Origin: Ephydatia muelleri
Lineage: Eukaryota > Porifera > Demospongiae > Spongillida > Spongillidae
NCBI GenBank assembly: GCA_013339895.1
Contig: JABACO010000017.1
Coordinates: forward strand, 5,556,750 to 5,620,749
Length of the DNA: 64,000 bases
Direction: 5' to 3'
A program made the position numbers and the translations under genes. The first letter of the stretch is position 1; each line of letters begins with the position of its first letter. Shown here piece by piece: positions 52,029 through 62,261 of this stretch. Below the pieces are notes generated by a model. That model had not been told where the DNA came from. It searched no databases and was given only the letters and a program-made list of their open reading frames with translations.

Positions 52029-54743
52029 ATGGATGTTTCACAAGTAAATGCAGTAGCTCCAAACAAAGAGGAATTGCTTGTTAGAATGCATCTAGATTCT
52101 ACCAAGCTTTTAGGCAGCACAACATGCACTGGAATGAAACATAGTTTGGAATGTTGTGATGATGCACATATGAATGATGCCAAGGGAGAAGAGGTCTGTT
52201 CAGTATCAGATGCGTTGAACCATTCACCAAATGCTATCCAGAATCAACTATACATGCATCAGAGTGGTATTCAACCACGTTCACAAGAGTACACAGTTAA
52301 AGTGAAGCAGTTGTCAGGCATGGTTACAGATGATGAATTGCGAAGAGTTTTTAGTTACTATGGTGAAGTACAAAGCTTGAGAATAAATGAGGTTCCTGAA
52401 CCTTATAATTATGCATATGTCAATTACACAAGTCAAGAAGCTGCTAAAAAAGCAGTGAAGAATCTAAATGGGAAGAAATTATATGGTACTAATATTCGAG
52501 TCATCCACCATAGAACTTCTGCCACTAAGGTACACCGGCGACCACATTTTGATTCAAGTAGGTCAAGAAGAAAAGAGCAGCATATGGTAATTGTGAAACA
52601 TATTCCAGGTTGGGTTACAGATGACATCCTTCAACGTTTCTTTTTGTCCCATAGTTATCAGACAAATGTTGAACTAGTTGTAACATCGCAACCCTTCAAC
52701 CACGCAATTGTTACTTTTGATTGCTTCAAAGATGCTTTAAGTGCAGTGGAACAGTTGTCTGAAAAAGTTATTCAAATTGATCACCATGATGTACAGTTGT
52801 TCCTCAACATTGATGGCAGGTTTACTAAGCACAGGAAGTTTGACCACACATATGATGAACCTCAGAAGTCACTTGAAGAAATAAAATTGCATACTGGTGG
52901 AGATTCAATTTCAGACATGGAAAAAAAAATTGCTTCTCAAGTTACATCCCCCAATGTAGCAGTTTATGATGAAGAAGACAAATTGTTAAATGTCATACGC
53001 CCGGCAGCAGTCAAGGATGATGAAAAAATATCATCACAAAACAACAGCATTGTTACTACAGAAACACCCCAGCAAGCATGTGATTCAAGTGTTTTTCCGT
53101 TATTAAACACAACAGATTCAAATACAGCATCTCACAAGGATGTAGTATCACGTGAAATAAATGAAGAAAGGTCAGTACCGTGCACCCCACTAGTTGCAAG
53201 AATACTACTTGCCCACTGTGCTGGTGACATGAAAAAGCTACAAAATGCTGTGTCAATTCAACCAAATATATCCTACTCTGCATTGATAGTGGCAGGCACT
53301 GCTGTAAACATTAAACTCATTGAAGATGAATTAAATGAGCTATTAAAAAATGTGCAAACCTGCGTTGTAAAAAAGATTGTCACACTCCCTTGTCATTATT
53401 TACCATTACTGTCAAACACTGCACTTAAGCCAAAGGTTGGCAAAATTGAAGTAAACCACGCAGTACGCTTCAAAGTTGCAAATGAGGACAACAAAACATT
53501 TAGTGTAGAACAGTGTTTTAAAAAGATGCGGTCCATGATTAAGGGTCAGAAGGATGCATTAGAAGCACAAAAACTGTCACTGTTTCTCAATGGACATGTG
53601 CCTGCAGTCCAGTGCATTGGAGCACAGTGCCATGCGTGGTTGTGGGAAAATGATGTCTTGGGTTACACTAAGTATCCTTCACACATCTCTGAAGAACTTA
53701 CAAAGCAATTTCTGCTGTCTAACCAGGTCCCTTTCAACCTAATGATACAATCAAATGCCTACACAATCAACCTTTCATCAATGAAGCAAATCAATGCAAG
53801 AACTGGTTATCAACGAACTATTCAACACGAAATTAAACACACAGACCTGTGTGACATCAATCCTGAAAGATGTAAGCACAAACCATCACATAGACTGTGC
53901 ATAGAAGTAGAAGGGCACGAGAGACATCTAGAGTCTGCTATAAGTGATCTGAAAAGTTGCATGGAAAAGTACATACACGAACAAAGTGTGAAGGTGAACA
54001 TGAAAAATTCAACCATTTTAAATTTAACAGACCCCTACTGTATTGATGCTCAGATCGTGGAAGGTAATTTAGTTTTGAGAGGAGCTGAGGAATATGTGAG
54101 CAAAGTAATTATTCAAATCCAAAATGCATGCATCACACACCTTGAAAGTACATCATCCCCATTTTCCCGACCAAGTCACTGGGAACATCAATCAGAAAAG
54201 GTATTACTTTGCCCTGTTGGAAATGGAACTCAGGAGTGGAATGATGTGGCAGCATTAATGCACAAGACTCTTCCCACTGCAGTGATATCAAAGCTGGAGA
54301 GGATTCAGAATGAGTGGTTATGGAAGAGGTATTCTTTTGCAAAACAGAGAATGATAGAGAAAAACGGACAAGATAAATTGAATGAGAGGCAGCTGTTTCA
54401 TGGTACTAAATCAACCACACCTGATAAGATATATCAATCAGAACAAGGCTTTGACTTTAGATGTTCAGGTGAAACAAATATGTGGGGTGCTGGCACATAT
54501 TTTGCAGTCAATGCAAGCTATTCAAATTCTTACTCATATTCGTTAACTCAAAATGACAAACAGATGTTTCTTGCTGATGTTTTAACTGGAGTGGCATACA
54601 AATGCCAACCAGATGGAACACTGAAGAAACCTCCACAGAATCATGACAGTGTAACTGGTCATACGAATGGATCAGACATATTTGTAATCTATGACCTGGA
54701 TCAGTCCTATCCAGAATATCTAATTACTTATCGTAGCACATGA
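52029..54743 (+). CDS. RRM-RRM-WWE-PARP mono-ADP-ribosyltransferase (PARP10/14-like)
   Basis: A 904-residue protein in one uninterrupted coding exon. Two RRM-like domains lie at about 88-160 (TVKVKQLSGMVTDDELRRVF) and 186-260 (MVIVKHIPGWVTDDILQRFF). A WWE domain lies at about 534-598 (HAWLWEND...INARTGYQR), with KH-like segments around it. The PARP catalytic domain covers 725-903: LFHGT (His791), MWGAGTYFAVNASYS (Tyr824), and Ile884 in SDIFVIYD where PARP1 has its catalytic Glu. An H-Y-I triad is the pattern of PARP10-class mono-ADP-ribosyltransferases. The layout resembles PARP14 without its macrodomains. In vertebrates such proteins act on cytoplasmic targets in RNA biology and antiviral defence; the role here is inference. 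An AATAAA lies at 54934-54939. The lack of introns is unusual against the other genes here and hints at retroposition or intron loss, with a possible 5' UTR intron. Confidence 0.93.
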   Translation: MDVSQVNAVAPNKEELLVRMHLDSTKLLGSTTCTGMKHSLECCDDAHMNDAKGEEVCSVSDALNHSPNAIQNQLYMHQSGIQPRSQEYTVKVKQLSGMVTDDELRRVFSYYGEVQSLRINEVPEPYNYAYVNYTSQEAAKKAVKNLNGKKLYGTNIRVIHHRTSATKVHRRPHFDSSRSRRKEQHMVIVKHIPGWVTDDILQRFFLSHSYQTNVELVVTSQPFNHAIVTFDCFKDALSAVEQLSEKVIQIDHHDVQLFLNIDGRFTKHRKFDHTYDEPQKSLEEIKLHTGGDSISDMEKKIASQVTSPNVAVYDEEDKLLNVIRPAAVKDDEKISSQNNSIVTTETPQQACDSSVFPLLNTTDSNTASHKDVVSREINEERSVPCTPLVARILLAHCAGDMKKLQNAVSIQPNISYSALIVAGTAVNIKLIEDELNELLKNVQTCVVKKIVTLPCHYLPLLSNTALKPKVGKIEVNHAVRFKVANEDNKTFSVEQCFKKMRSMIKGQKDALEAQKLSLFLNGHVPAVQCIGAQCHAWLWENDVLGYTKYPSHISEELTKQFLLSNQVPFNLMIQSNAYTINLSSMKQINARTGYQRTIQHEIKHTDLCDINPERCKHKPSHRLCIEVEGHERHLESAISDLKSCMEKYIHEQSVKVNMKNSTILNLTDPYCIDAQIVEGNLVLRGAEEYVSKVIIQIQNACITHLESTSSPFSRPSHWEHQSEKVLLCPVGNGTQEWNDVAALMHKTLPTAVISKLERIQNEWLWKRYSFAKQRMIEKNGQDKLNERQLFHGTKSTTPDKIYQSEQGFDFRCSGETNMWGAGTYFAVNASYSNSYSYSLTQNDKQMFLADVLTGVAYKCQPDGTLKKPPQNHDSVTGHTNGSDIFVIYDLDQSYPEYLITYRST

Positions 54744-54933
54744 CTATAAGCATTTGTCAGTTTTGTACAACGAACATTGTAAATACATGTAGTCTATTAA
54801 TTGTAACACAGCTAGAACTGTTATTGAGCGTATATAATTCCCCACGTAATATGTAAATGACACCATATGCAATGTATTATTTATGGATGCCCACATACTA
54901 AAATGCACTTTCAATAACTGTTGGTATCCGTGA

Positions 54934-54939
54934 AATAAA
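54934..54939 (+). promoter_or_regulatory. Poly(A) signal AATAAA
   Basis: AATAAA about 190 bases downstream of the stop of the large PARP gene, on the same strand. Confidence 0.6.
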
Positions 54940-57276
54940 AATTGCACTGATAGTATACATTAACTGATGATATACTCAAGTGGATCTTTTAAGGCAACCA
55001 ATGCAAATCGAAATAGCATTAAAGCATGCCGCAGATACATGTAGTAATCATCATATACCTGTTTATCAAGGTTTGTGCAGAATACAATGTGTATTACAAT
55101 CGCTTGATATGATAAATTTGCTGTGAAAGTATTACAATCCACCTACCAATATCAACTCTCTTAGCGGATAGTTTTTTCATTGGCAAGGTGTCTGTATATT
55201 AGACTGTCACTGTCTGACTACACAACTCATTTTCATTATTTAGCTTGTCCACTAAATAATTACTATATTGCTGCACATACATGTACATGATGATACATGT
55301 ATGTGGACTTTCTTATTCCTGAATCATGCTGCAAATGTATGCAAGACTACCCATTGTATCCAATGGTGTTTCAAAACACTCAATGAAATGACACTAATTC
55401 CATCACAGAATCTGGCGGGTGACCTAATTATATCATAGAATCTGGTGGGTGACCTATACTATTTTAAAATCAGAGGGGAAAAAAGGAGCTTCTAAACATA
55501 ATTTTACACTTATACAATAAGAATTACAAAATAGTTTAAACCCCATTGAATTGAATTGCAAAGGGCTCAGAAAACCAAAATATAAACTAGTATGAAAATG
55601 TGCATTTCTATTGAATTGCCTCTAATTCAAAGGGTCTTAGGTATGAAAATGTGCATTTCTATGGAAAATGGCCAATAAAAAGAAAACTTACATACAAAGG
55701 GTGCTTTTGTTCAGCTAAATCAAGATCTTACATACTTCAGCGAATCAATACCTCAATAGCCACAAAAGTTGGATACTTTGTAGTTGGTATAAATAATCCC
55801 ATTTTCAATGAAAGCGATACCTGAGTGTTTGTTTTATTTCCTTTGACCAGGCATTTCTCCATATGGAAATAGGAGAACACTACATACTCCAATGGATCAA
55901 AAGAATCCTCTTCATACCTGTAGAACCCCTTCATTTAGTAGTCAGTTCCATTCTTATCAGTGAATAGTTTCCAGCATCTCTATGAGAAGAAATGCTAACT
56001 CTTCCAGCTGTGTTGTTTAATCAGATGTGGACTATTGAATGATGGGCTATGGAATGATGGACTATGGAATGATGGGCTATTGAATGATGGGCTATGGAAT
56101 GATGGGCTAATCTGCTCTGCACAAGTAGGACAAGAATATACATGCACATCTCACCAAGCATAGTTAGCAGATCCACAATAATAATGGAGTCGGTGTGGCC
56201 ACTTACCTCTCAGATTTCAACCTTAAGTGAGCTACCAAACTGTCCAACTCCTGAAACAATGTTAAGTACACTGCAACCAGTAAAATAATGAATGTTAAAG
56301 AAACACAGCACACAAGCCCACACACACTCGCTCACATATGAACACACATAACTATATCCCATAAGCACACACACACACTGAACAACACAATGCACACACA
56401 CATACCTGAACACACATACAATTATATTACTCTGGTTTGAAATTAATTAACCCCTTGATTTATTTTATATGCATTACAGTAAAGCTAATTGATTTTAATA
56501 ATTAATTATGCATAGTAGCACAAGATATGAATATGCAATTGAACACATGTGGTTAATTTCATGTTGCCAGGTTCAATAGTAATTTAAACGTCATTATTTA
56601 TTTACAATTTATTCCAATTGAATAACTAATGTATAGAAACAGTTCCCATTATGAAATGAAGTAAACAACACCATTTGATTTGGTGTTAAATTTATGTCAT
56701 AGTGAGTTATTAAAATTCAAAATCAATTAAAAGGGTGGTTTGTAGTCTTTTCAACTTTGATTTGTTGTTTTGAATATTTACTAATAAAATGGATTAAATA
56801 AATTTTCGAACTTAACAAAATGTTACATTAATGTGTAGTTTATAAATCTTCAAATTGTCTACTAAGGTAATCAGATTAAGCACAGTTTGGATTTGCCTAA
56901 CTTCTGCACTGTATACTCATAAATTCATTTAGATTAATAATTATATTAAACCATTGCTTCATTTGTGAGCAACAAGTATAACACACACTGACACACACTC
57001 ACACACACCTATATACCACACACACACACACACACACACTCACACACATACCGCCACATTGTAATGTCCCCTCGCAATTGACCAGCAGCGGCATGTACAA
57101 CAAAATATAAAAGCTTAAATACAAATACTGGCTACCTACATGAGAGATCATGCACAATGGAAAGGCCATCTAGAACCTTCTAGCTAGCGCCAATGTGTCT
57201 ATCATGTAGTAAGTGTCTGTTACATCACTCCCTCTCCTGAAGAGAGTGTGTCCTCACACATCACAAGGCATTGGGA
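54940..57276. other. Intergenic with short tandem repeats
   Basis: Holds a 28-bp direct repeat (AGAATCTGG-GGGTGACCTA at about 55408 and 55437), a duplicated GTATGAAAATGTGCATTTCT (about 55590 and 55641), five copies of a 15-bp unit GAATGATGGGCTATG (about 56037-56109) and CA-rich patches. No gene is supported. Confidence 0.5.
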
Positions 57277-57300
57277 GGGGGGGGGGGGGGGGGGGGGGGG
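57277..57300. repeat. 24-base poly-G tract
   Basis: One of six pure G or C tracts of 20 bases or more in the window. The others are 22064-22091, 23431-23450, 46136-46161, 51408-51433 and 51695-51719. Confidence 0.95.
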
Positions 57301-57779
57301 CCGAATGGATCGCCATATCTTTGTAGTGACCACACCACACCTTTCTTAGGACGTCATAAAACTGGTGCTGGTTGAGGAAGAGGTGGAGGTTGTATCTCCA
57401 CATGTGGCCTTTCTGCTGATCAGGTACAGAGGTCAGTTGAAGTCCCACAGCAGGATCAATCGGAACAGTTTGTTCACGGTCATCAGACACTGCTTCAAGT
57501 GTAGAGTTCCATACCATTGATTAATCCATCTTTTCCTCCCCAGGCTTTTCCATCCTTAGGTGCACTCTGCTGAGCACAACATTTGGTACAATATCAATTT
57601 CACCATCAGCCAATATCCACAATCTCTGTTGGATATTCCGAGTGTGAATCACCAGTGAAGTAGCTATACATTTAGGTACGAAGTAAAGCTGCACAACGCG
57701 TGACTGTATTCACTGCACTCCTATTCTGCAATGGGTTTGTCGACAGGCACATAAATAAGTATATTCCACCTTTCACACA

Positions 57780-57987
57780 ATTAAAAGGAACCACTCATCT
57801 TTTGCGGGTGTTCCTTAAATCCATTTGATAAACTGTAGGTCCAATTACCTTTACCACTCTGTAGGGACATTGCAACAGCTTGTGAAGTGTGTGCAATGAT
57901 CCTCTAGGTACTGCTGGGCAACGATGGTACACTATATCATCATCTTTGTATGCTTCCCCTGATCTTTCGTTGACACTCGTTCTATAG
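57780..57987 (-). mobile_element. Ty3-like LTR retrotransposon fossil, integrase C-terminal part
   Basis: Minus-strand remnant with the DDDIVYHR, CPYRVVKVIGPTVYQMDL pattern of the GPY/F module at the C-terminus of Ty3/gypsy integrase. The matching upstream integrase part lies beyond the inserted DNA transposon at 61793 onward. It is broken, with at least one further break within this piece. No LTRs were recognised. It is older than the transposon nested in it. Confidence 0.65.
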
Positions 57988-60900
57988 TAGGTACAGTGAC
58001 ATTTTTTTCAAATCGTTAATTAAGGCACATAATATACATCATTTGAAAGAGCAAAAAATATACATTCCAACGATATCTTATGTTTATAGTGATTAGTTTC
58101 GTTGCGAGCACCACGCTATTCCAAAGATGTAATATGAAATGATCGCGAATGTACGTGAGTTAATGGGAACCGCGAAACAAAAACTGTCCCGGTTGAGTTT
58201 ATAATCAGTGCAGAGATGCAACTAAGTGCAAAGACTTAACCAAAACGTTAAGTTACGATGACTCACTCATAACATACAGAGAGATGCATTGAAATCTGCT
58301 CCTATAAGTCATTTACACTTACCATTGGTATTAAAGTTAAGGAAGGTTATTCTGTCAAATTGGTATCATAGCTGTATGCACTGAATTATGGTACAAAGTG
58401 GTGAAATATACACAAATCACACTAACAGTACAATAATACACAATGCAAAACAAATATCCCATTATAACAACACAACACTATGTACAATGCAACATTATTC
58501 ATGTATTAAGTTCACTTAAGTTAAGGTCACCAGCAATGTAATCTGCTAACAGCCCATATACTGTCATTGTAACGTTCTCCCCATCTTCTTCATCTTCATC
58601 TGATTTCCAGTAGAATACAATGACTTTAGGAACTTTTGACTTTGTTAAAGGTTTCACATTTACTACATGTCCATTATAGAGTACATTCTTCTCGTTCACA
58701 TACCAAAGGTGTTCGAAGTAGAGACCAAGTATGGAGGATGTATCTGACAAAACTTTTAATATAATACTTACTTGATGAGGTGAAAGTTCAGGAAACTCAT
58801 TCAGCAAGTTATGCTCCATCTCTATAACACAGCGTAACTTTTTTTCAATGCTTCTCCTGAAGGTATCTTCCTACTTTTGTTTTTTCACTTTTTGTCGTTG
58901 CTCTTGCAGTCTTGCAATGTTTTTCTCATGCACTTGGAATGCATATCGTACTTTTTTACTCTGTTTTATACAAAATGTTACCATCCTATGTTGTTCTTCC
59001 AGTGGAAGAGAACACAACCATAGCAGTTAACTTACTTTTAACTTTACTATCTAAAAATCCCACCTTCATACTTGTTGCTTTCCTAAAAAGGTAATCTGCG
59101 AGTCCAAGTGTGTGTTCAGCGAACATGTTATGAACAGGTGCAGAAAGTGTTTGCCGAGCTATTGATGGATCAAGGTGTGCCAAACTTCCTTCATAATATT
59201 CATATAGTTGTTTTTGTACCACTGTGTGGATTTTGCTTCTTTGTCACTGATTCATTTAAAGGTAAATCAAATTTCAGCTTCAGAAAACAAACAACATCTT
59301 CCCAGGCTCTATCAAGATGCTTCTTCATGTCATTGATAGTTTGAAGCACACGCTTAATGGAGGCGCACAATGCATTAATGTTCACATCTTGTCTTGGTGC
59401 TAGTTTTGCCACTATCCTCGCTATTTCTACAGGTTTGGCATTTTTTAGGTTGGAGTTGATGTACAACACCAAGCCATTTATTACATCTGGAGCTAGAAGG
59501 GATCCATCCTCACTCACATCCTTTTTATAACCATTAATGAGCATTCTGAGATCAGCAACTGTCTTCATTCTAAATAGCGAAAAGCAATGATTGCGTGCAT
59601 ACATGTACGTGTGTGATATGAAGTAATTAAACATGAATACTTGGCTTGAAAAGAACAGTACGTGGGCATCATCGTATTGCAATGTTACAGCAATAGAAAT
59701 ATAGTGATTAGTTCACTCTTGAAAGAAATTTTATTTACAACGTAGTTAATTGAAGATTGGGGTGTGCAATAAATAGGGTAGTCAGAAAGAACGTTATTGA
59801 ACCGAATTTGAATGAGCTCATGCATTTTAGACAGAGAATCCAGGTTATCCAACTTAGTTCAAACACAAAAATACATTAGTAGGGATGTTACAAAAAAATT
59901 CAAATCCAACCAATAGAAATAAAAATAGTACTGTCAAGAAGAGCGTAAAAAACAAAACTTAATGATACTCAAGCACAGCGCAGATGTTTAAAATTTAAAA
60001 AGTTATCGCCTTTTAAAGAGCAAAAATTATCCTTATTTTTTGTTACGGACGTCAATGAGAACCGTGCGACCCATTCGGCGTATTAAGAAATCACATGAAA
60101 TTCGCAACGTATTGATGAAATTATACTGTTGATCTTTCTGTCACAATAGGAAATGGGTTCTTGTATTGAATATCTTTATTAAAGGATAAAAATCATGCAA
60201 TCACTCCCCCTTCTCGGCGAGTTTGAAGAACAAAAAACTGTCTAGGGTTCGAGACACTAGCTTCTTCATTTCACAAGATAAAAAAGAAGAAACTGATGAT
60301 TCAGAAGCATGTTGTGAGGTAGAAGGTAGGTGTGAAAACAGCTCCCTCACAGTTCTGATTCGGCTGGACTCACATAAAGCATACGTATAAGTATAGCACA
60401 TGTCCATTCAAAAATTCATTGTTTTCAGGCAACATTGAGAAGTTATCAAGTAGGTGTTGCTTGATAATTCCTGGCTTGGCATTCGGTTTTATCACTTTGC
60501 GTCGTTTCTTTGCTGGATTGGCCATGAATCAAACGCTACAATTGGCAACCAAAAGCCGATATTTTACACCTCGAACAAAGAAAAAAAACTGGCAACCAAC
60601 ACAATACTTCCCACCTCGAACGAATAAACTGGCAACGATGAACGAATGAACTAGCAACCAACTGACAACAATACTTCACAGGTGCGCAATCAAAGAATGC
60701 ATGTATAAAAATAATACACCAGCATACGTTTAACAATGCACCATTGTTCGGAACAATAAAGCCGTTCTGCTTGCTGGCTGCGCTTCGCTACGCTACTTAT
60801 TGTCTTCTAGTTCTATACCATCCGTTCTTTTGTGATGTCACCAAATGCCTCATGCCCTGGGATGGTCCTCTACTGAAATAGAGAACAAAAAGTTAGTCAA

Positions 60901-61792
60901 ACAATATACAATTATACGAGCGTAACAACTAACCAGGATAGATAATAATAGAGGTGAACATATACCAAATGTCGGGCGTTACAACTTCTTTTGGAATCGT
61001 CAGATTGTCTCGAAATTTTGTCAAACACAAGATAATAAGCAGTATTACGAGTCCAGGTACTTTTCTAAGTGGTCTGAATCTCGGATCTGGGTGTTCTGAT
61101 ACGTTAAAGATGTGTCATTTTTAGTAACGGGCAATACTGTTAAGAGGAGAGTTTATTTTTTGAAGTCAATACAGATTACCGAAGAGGAATCTGTGTACTA
61201 TGTCAGTAACTAAGCAACTGCCATAAATGCTACGCCGTGAACCAATAGGAGGCACCCTATATCATGCGTACGCGAAGAGCGTTGAAAACTTGGACGCAAA
61301 TTTTACGAACAAGATGGCGGCCAATTATTTGCAGAATTGTAACATACCTAACATTAGTATAAGGATTTGTGCTCTTTTTTCATGCATGCCAACATAAAAC
61401 GCCTGGGTAGTTAAAGCACCCTTTGGGCATCATGCAAATGGCCTCCTACTTTGTAGTATGATTCAGTGCCTAACTTAAATAAAAAAAACATACCATGTGA
61501 TAGTTGGTTAACAATCAGAGTCAAGATTCGTTCCCCAAAAAATGCTACGAATTCAATGTGTCGAATAAAAAAAGAACAAGAACCAGCTCGAAATTAGACG
61601 ATAGTGTCTGATTCTACAACTAATCGGGTCACTAAATCTAGCCATGCAGTCGGACTAACCTCGCAGGTGATTGAGCAACTTTCTTCTCTTCGCGATACAC
61701 TTTTTCAATGTTACGAAATACGTGTCCAATTTTCGACGTAGTTTTAGATCATCGATTTTCGGACCCAATTACGCGATTTGTCACAGTACCTA
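57988..61792 (-). mobile_element. 3.8-kb inverted-repeat DNA transposon with 7-bp target duplication
   Basis: The ends TAGGTACAGTGACA (57988-58001) and complement TAGGTACTGTGACA (61779-61792) match with one difference. Inner AAATCG-TAATT blocks also pair. TCTATAG at 57981-57987 and 61793-61799 is a perfect 7-bp duplication. Protein-coding pieces all lie on the minus strand: MANPAKKRRKV at 60525 (SV40-like nuclear signal), TVRELFSHLPSTSQ, then MKTVADLRMLINGYKKDV (59569), FAEHTLGLADYLFRKATS, a basic coiled piece EEQHRMVTFCIKQSKKVR, and a C-terminus with FEHLWYVNEKNVLYNGHVVN (58700) ending IAGDLNLSELNT (58502). There is at least one frame change (near 59000) and one in-frame stop (near 58874). 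I see no DDE, hAT or other transposase signature. Confidence 0.85.
58499..60525 (-). pseudogene. Unrecognised transposon-encoded protein, broken
   Basis: Gene carried by the 57988-61792 element. Pieces run from 60525 to 58499. The N-terminus has a basic AKKRRKVIKP nuclear signal. The middle part (59569-59200), preceded by a CTATTTAG acceptor, is helical and continues with no frame change into LADYLFRKATSMKVGFLDSK (to about 59000). A different frame then carries a Lys/Arg-rich coiled stretch, and after one stop the acidic C-terminus EHLWYVNEKNVLYNGHVVNV...FYWKSDEDEEDGE...ADYIAGDL. The last part resembles a small Tudor- or chromo-like barrel segment that I associate with repeated TE-borne genes in other animals; I cannot name the family. 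The gap 60200-59570 may be an intron. It is not a recognised transposase, so it could be an accessory or a novel transposase. Confidence 0.5.
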
Positions 61793-61860
61793 TCTATAGG
61801 CCATAAAAAAGGTTGGAAGTTGCATGTCCCAGTTTGAGTCCCTCGGCTGTTACATAAGTG
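61793..61860 (-). mobile_element. Ty3-like fossil, integrase part on the other side of the insertion
   Basis: Minus-strand MQLPTFFMAYR, the LP...AYR block of Ty3/gypsy integrase, ends exactly at the 7-bp target duplication. It shows that the DNA transposon inserted into this older element. The extent to the right is unclear. Confidence 0.5.
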
Positions 61861-62261
61861 TTAATTTCCTTGTTGAAATCTTCATAAACACAAATTGTTT
61901 AAAACGCCTTAGTCCCTCCCCTTTGGCGCCCAGCGCCCCTCCTCGGCCCCCGACCCATTCCCGTCGTAAAAGTTGGTATGCTTATTCGCGCAGCCCTCTA
62001 GGCCTATATCTTAGTAGTCCTGATTCTCTACCACACTCAACGCGTGTTTTCTAATACATTAATAAATTCTCGATCCGGGCAAATTATATTACGGTCTGGC
62101 TTTGGCCTCGCAGATGCGTAGCTCGTACCCAGGCTGCTTAGTCATAATAATGTGGGCGTCTCGTCAGTAAACAGTGGTCTGCGGAAGAGGACAGTCATGT
62201 GACCTCTCTCGCACACACGCCATTCGCTGCTTCCGCACGCTGAAGCTGCATTGAATAGAAA
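61861..62261. other. 5' flank of transporter C
   Basis: Locally GC-richer toward the gene start. No TATA box was recognised. It should contain the promoter of the gene at 62262. Confidence 0.4.
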
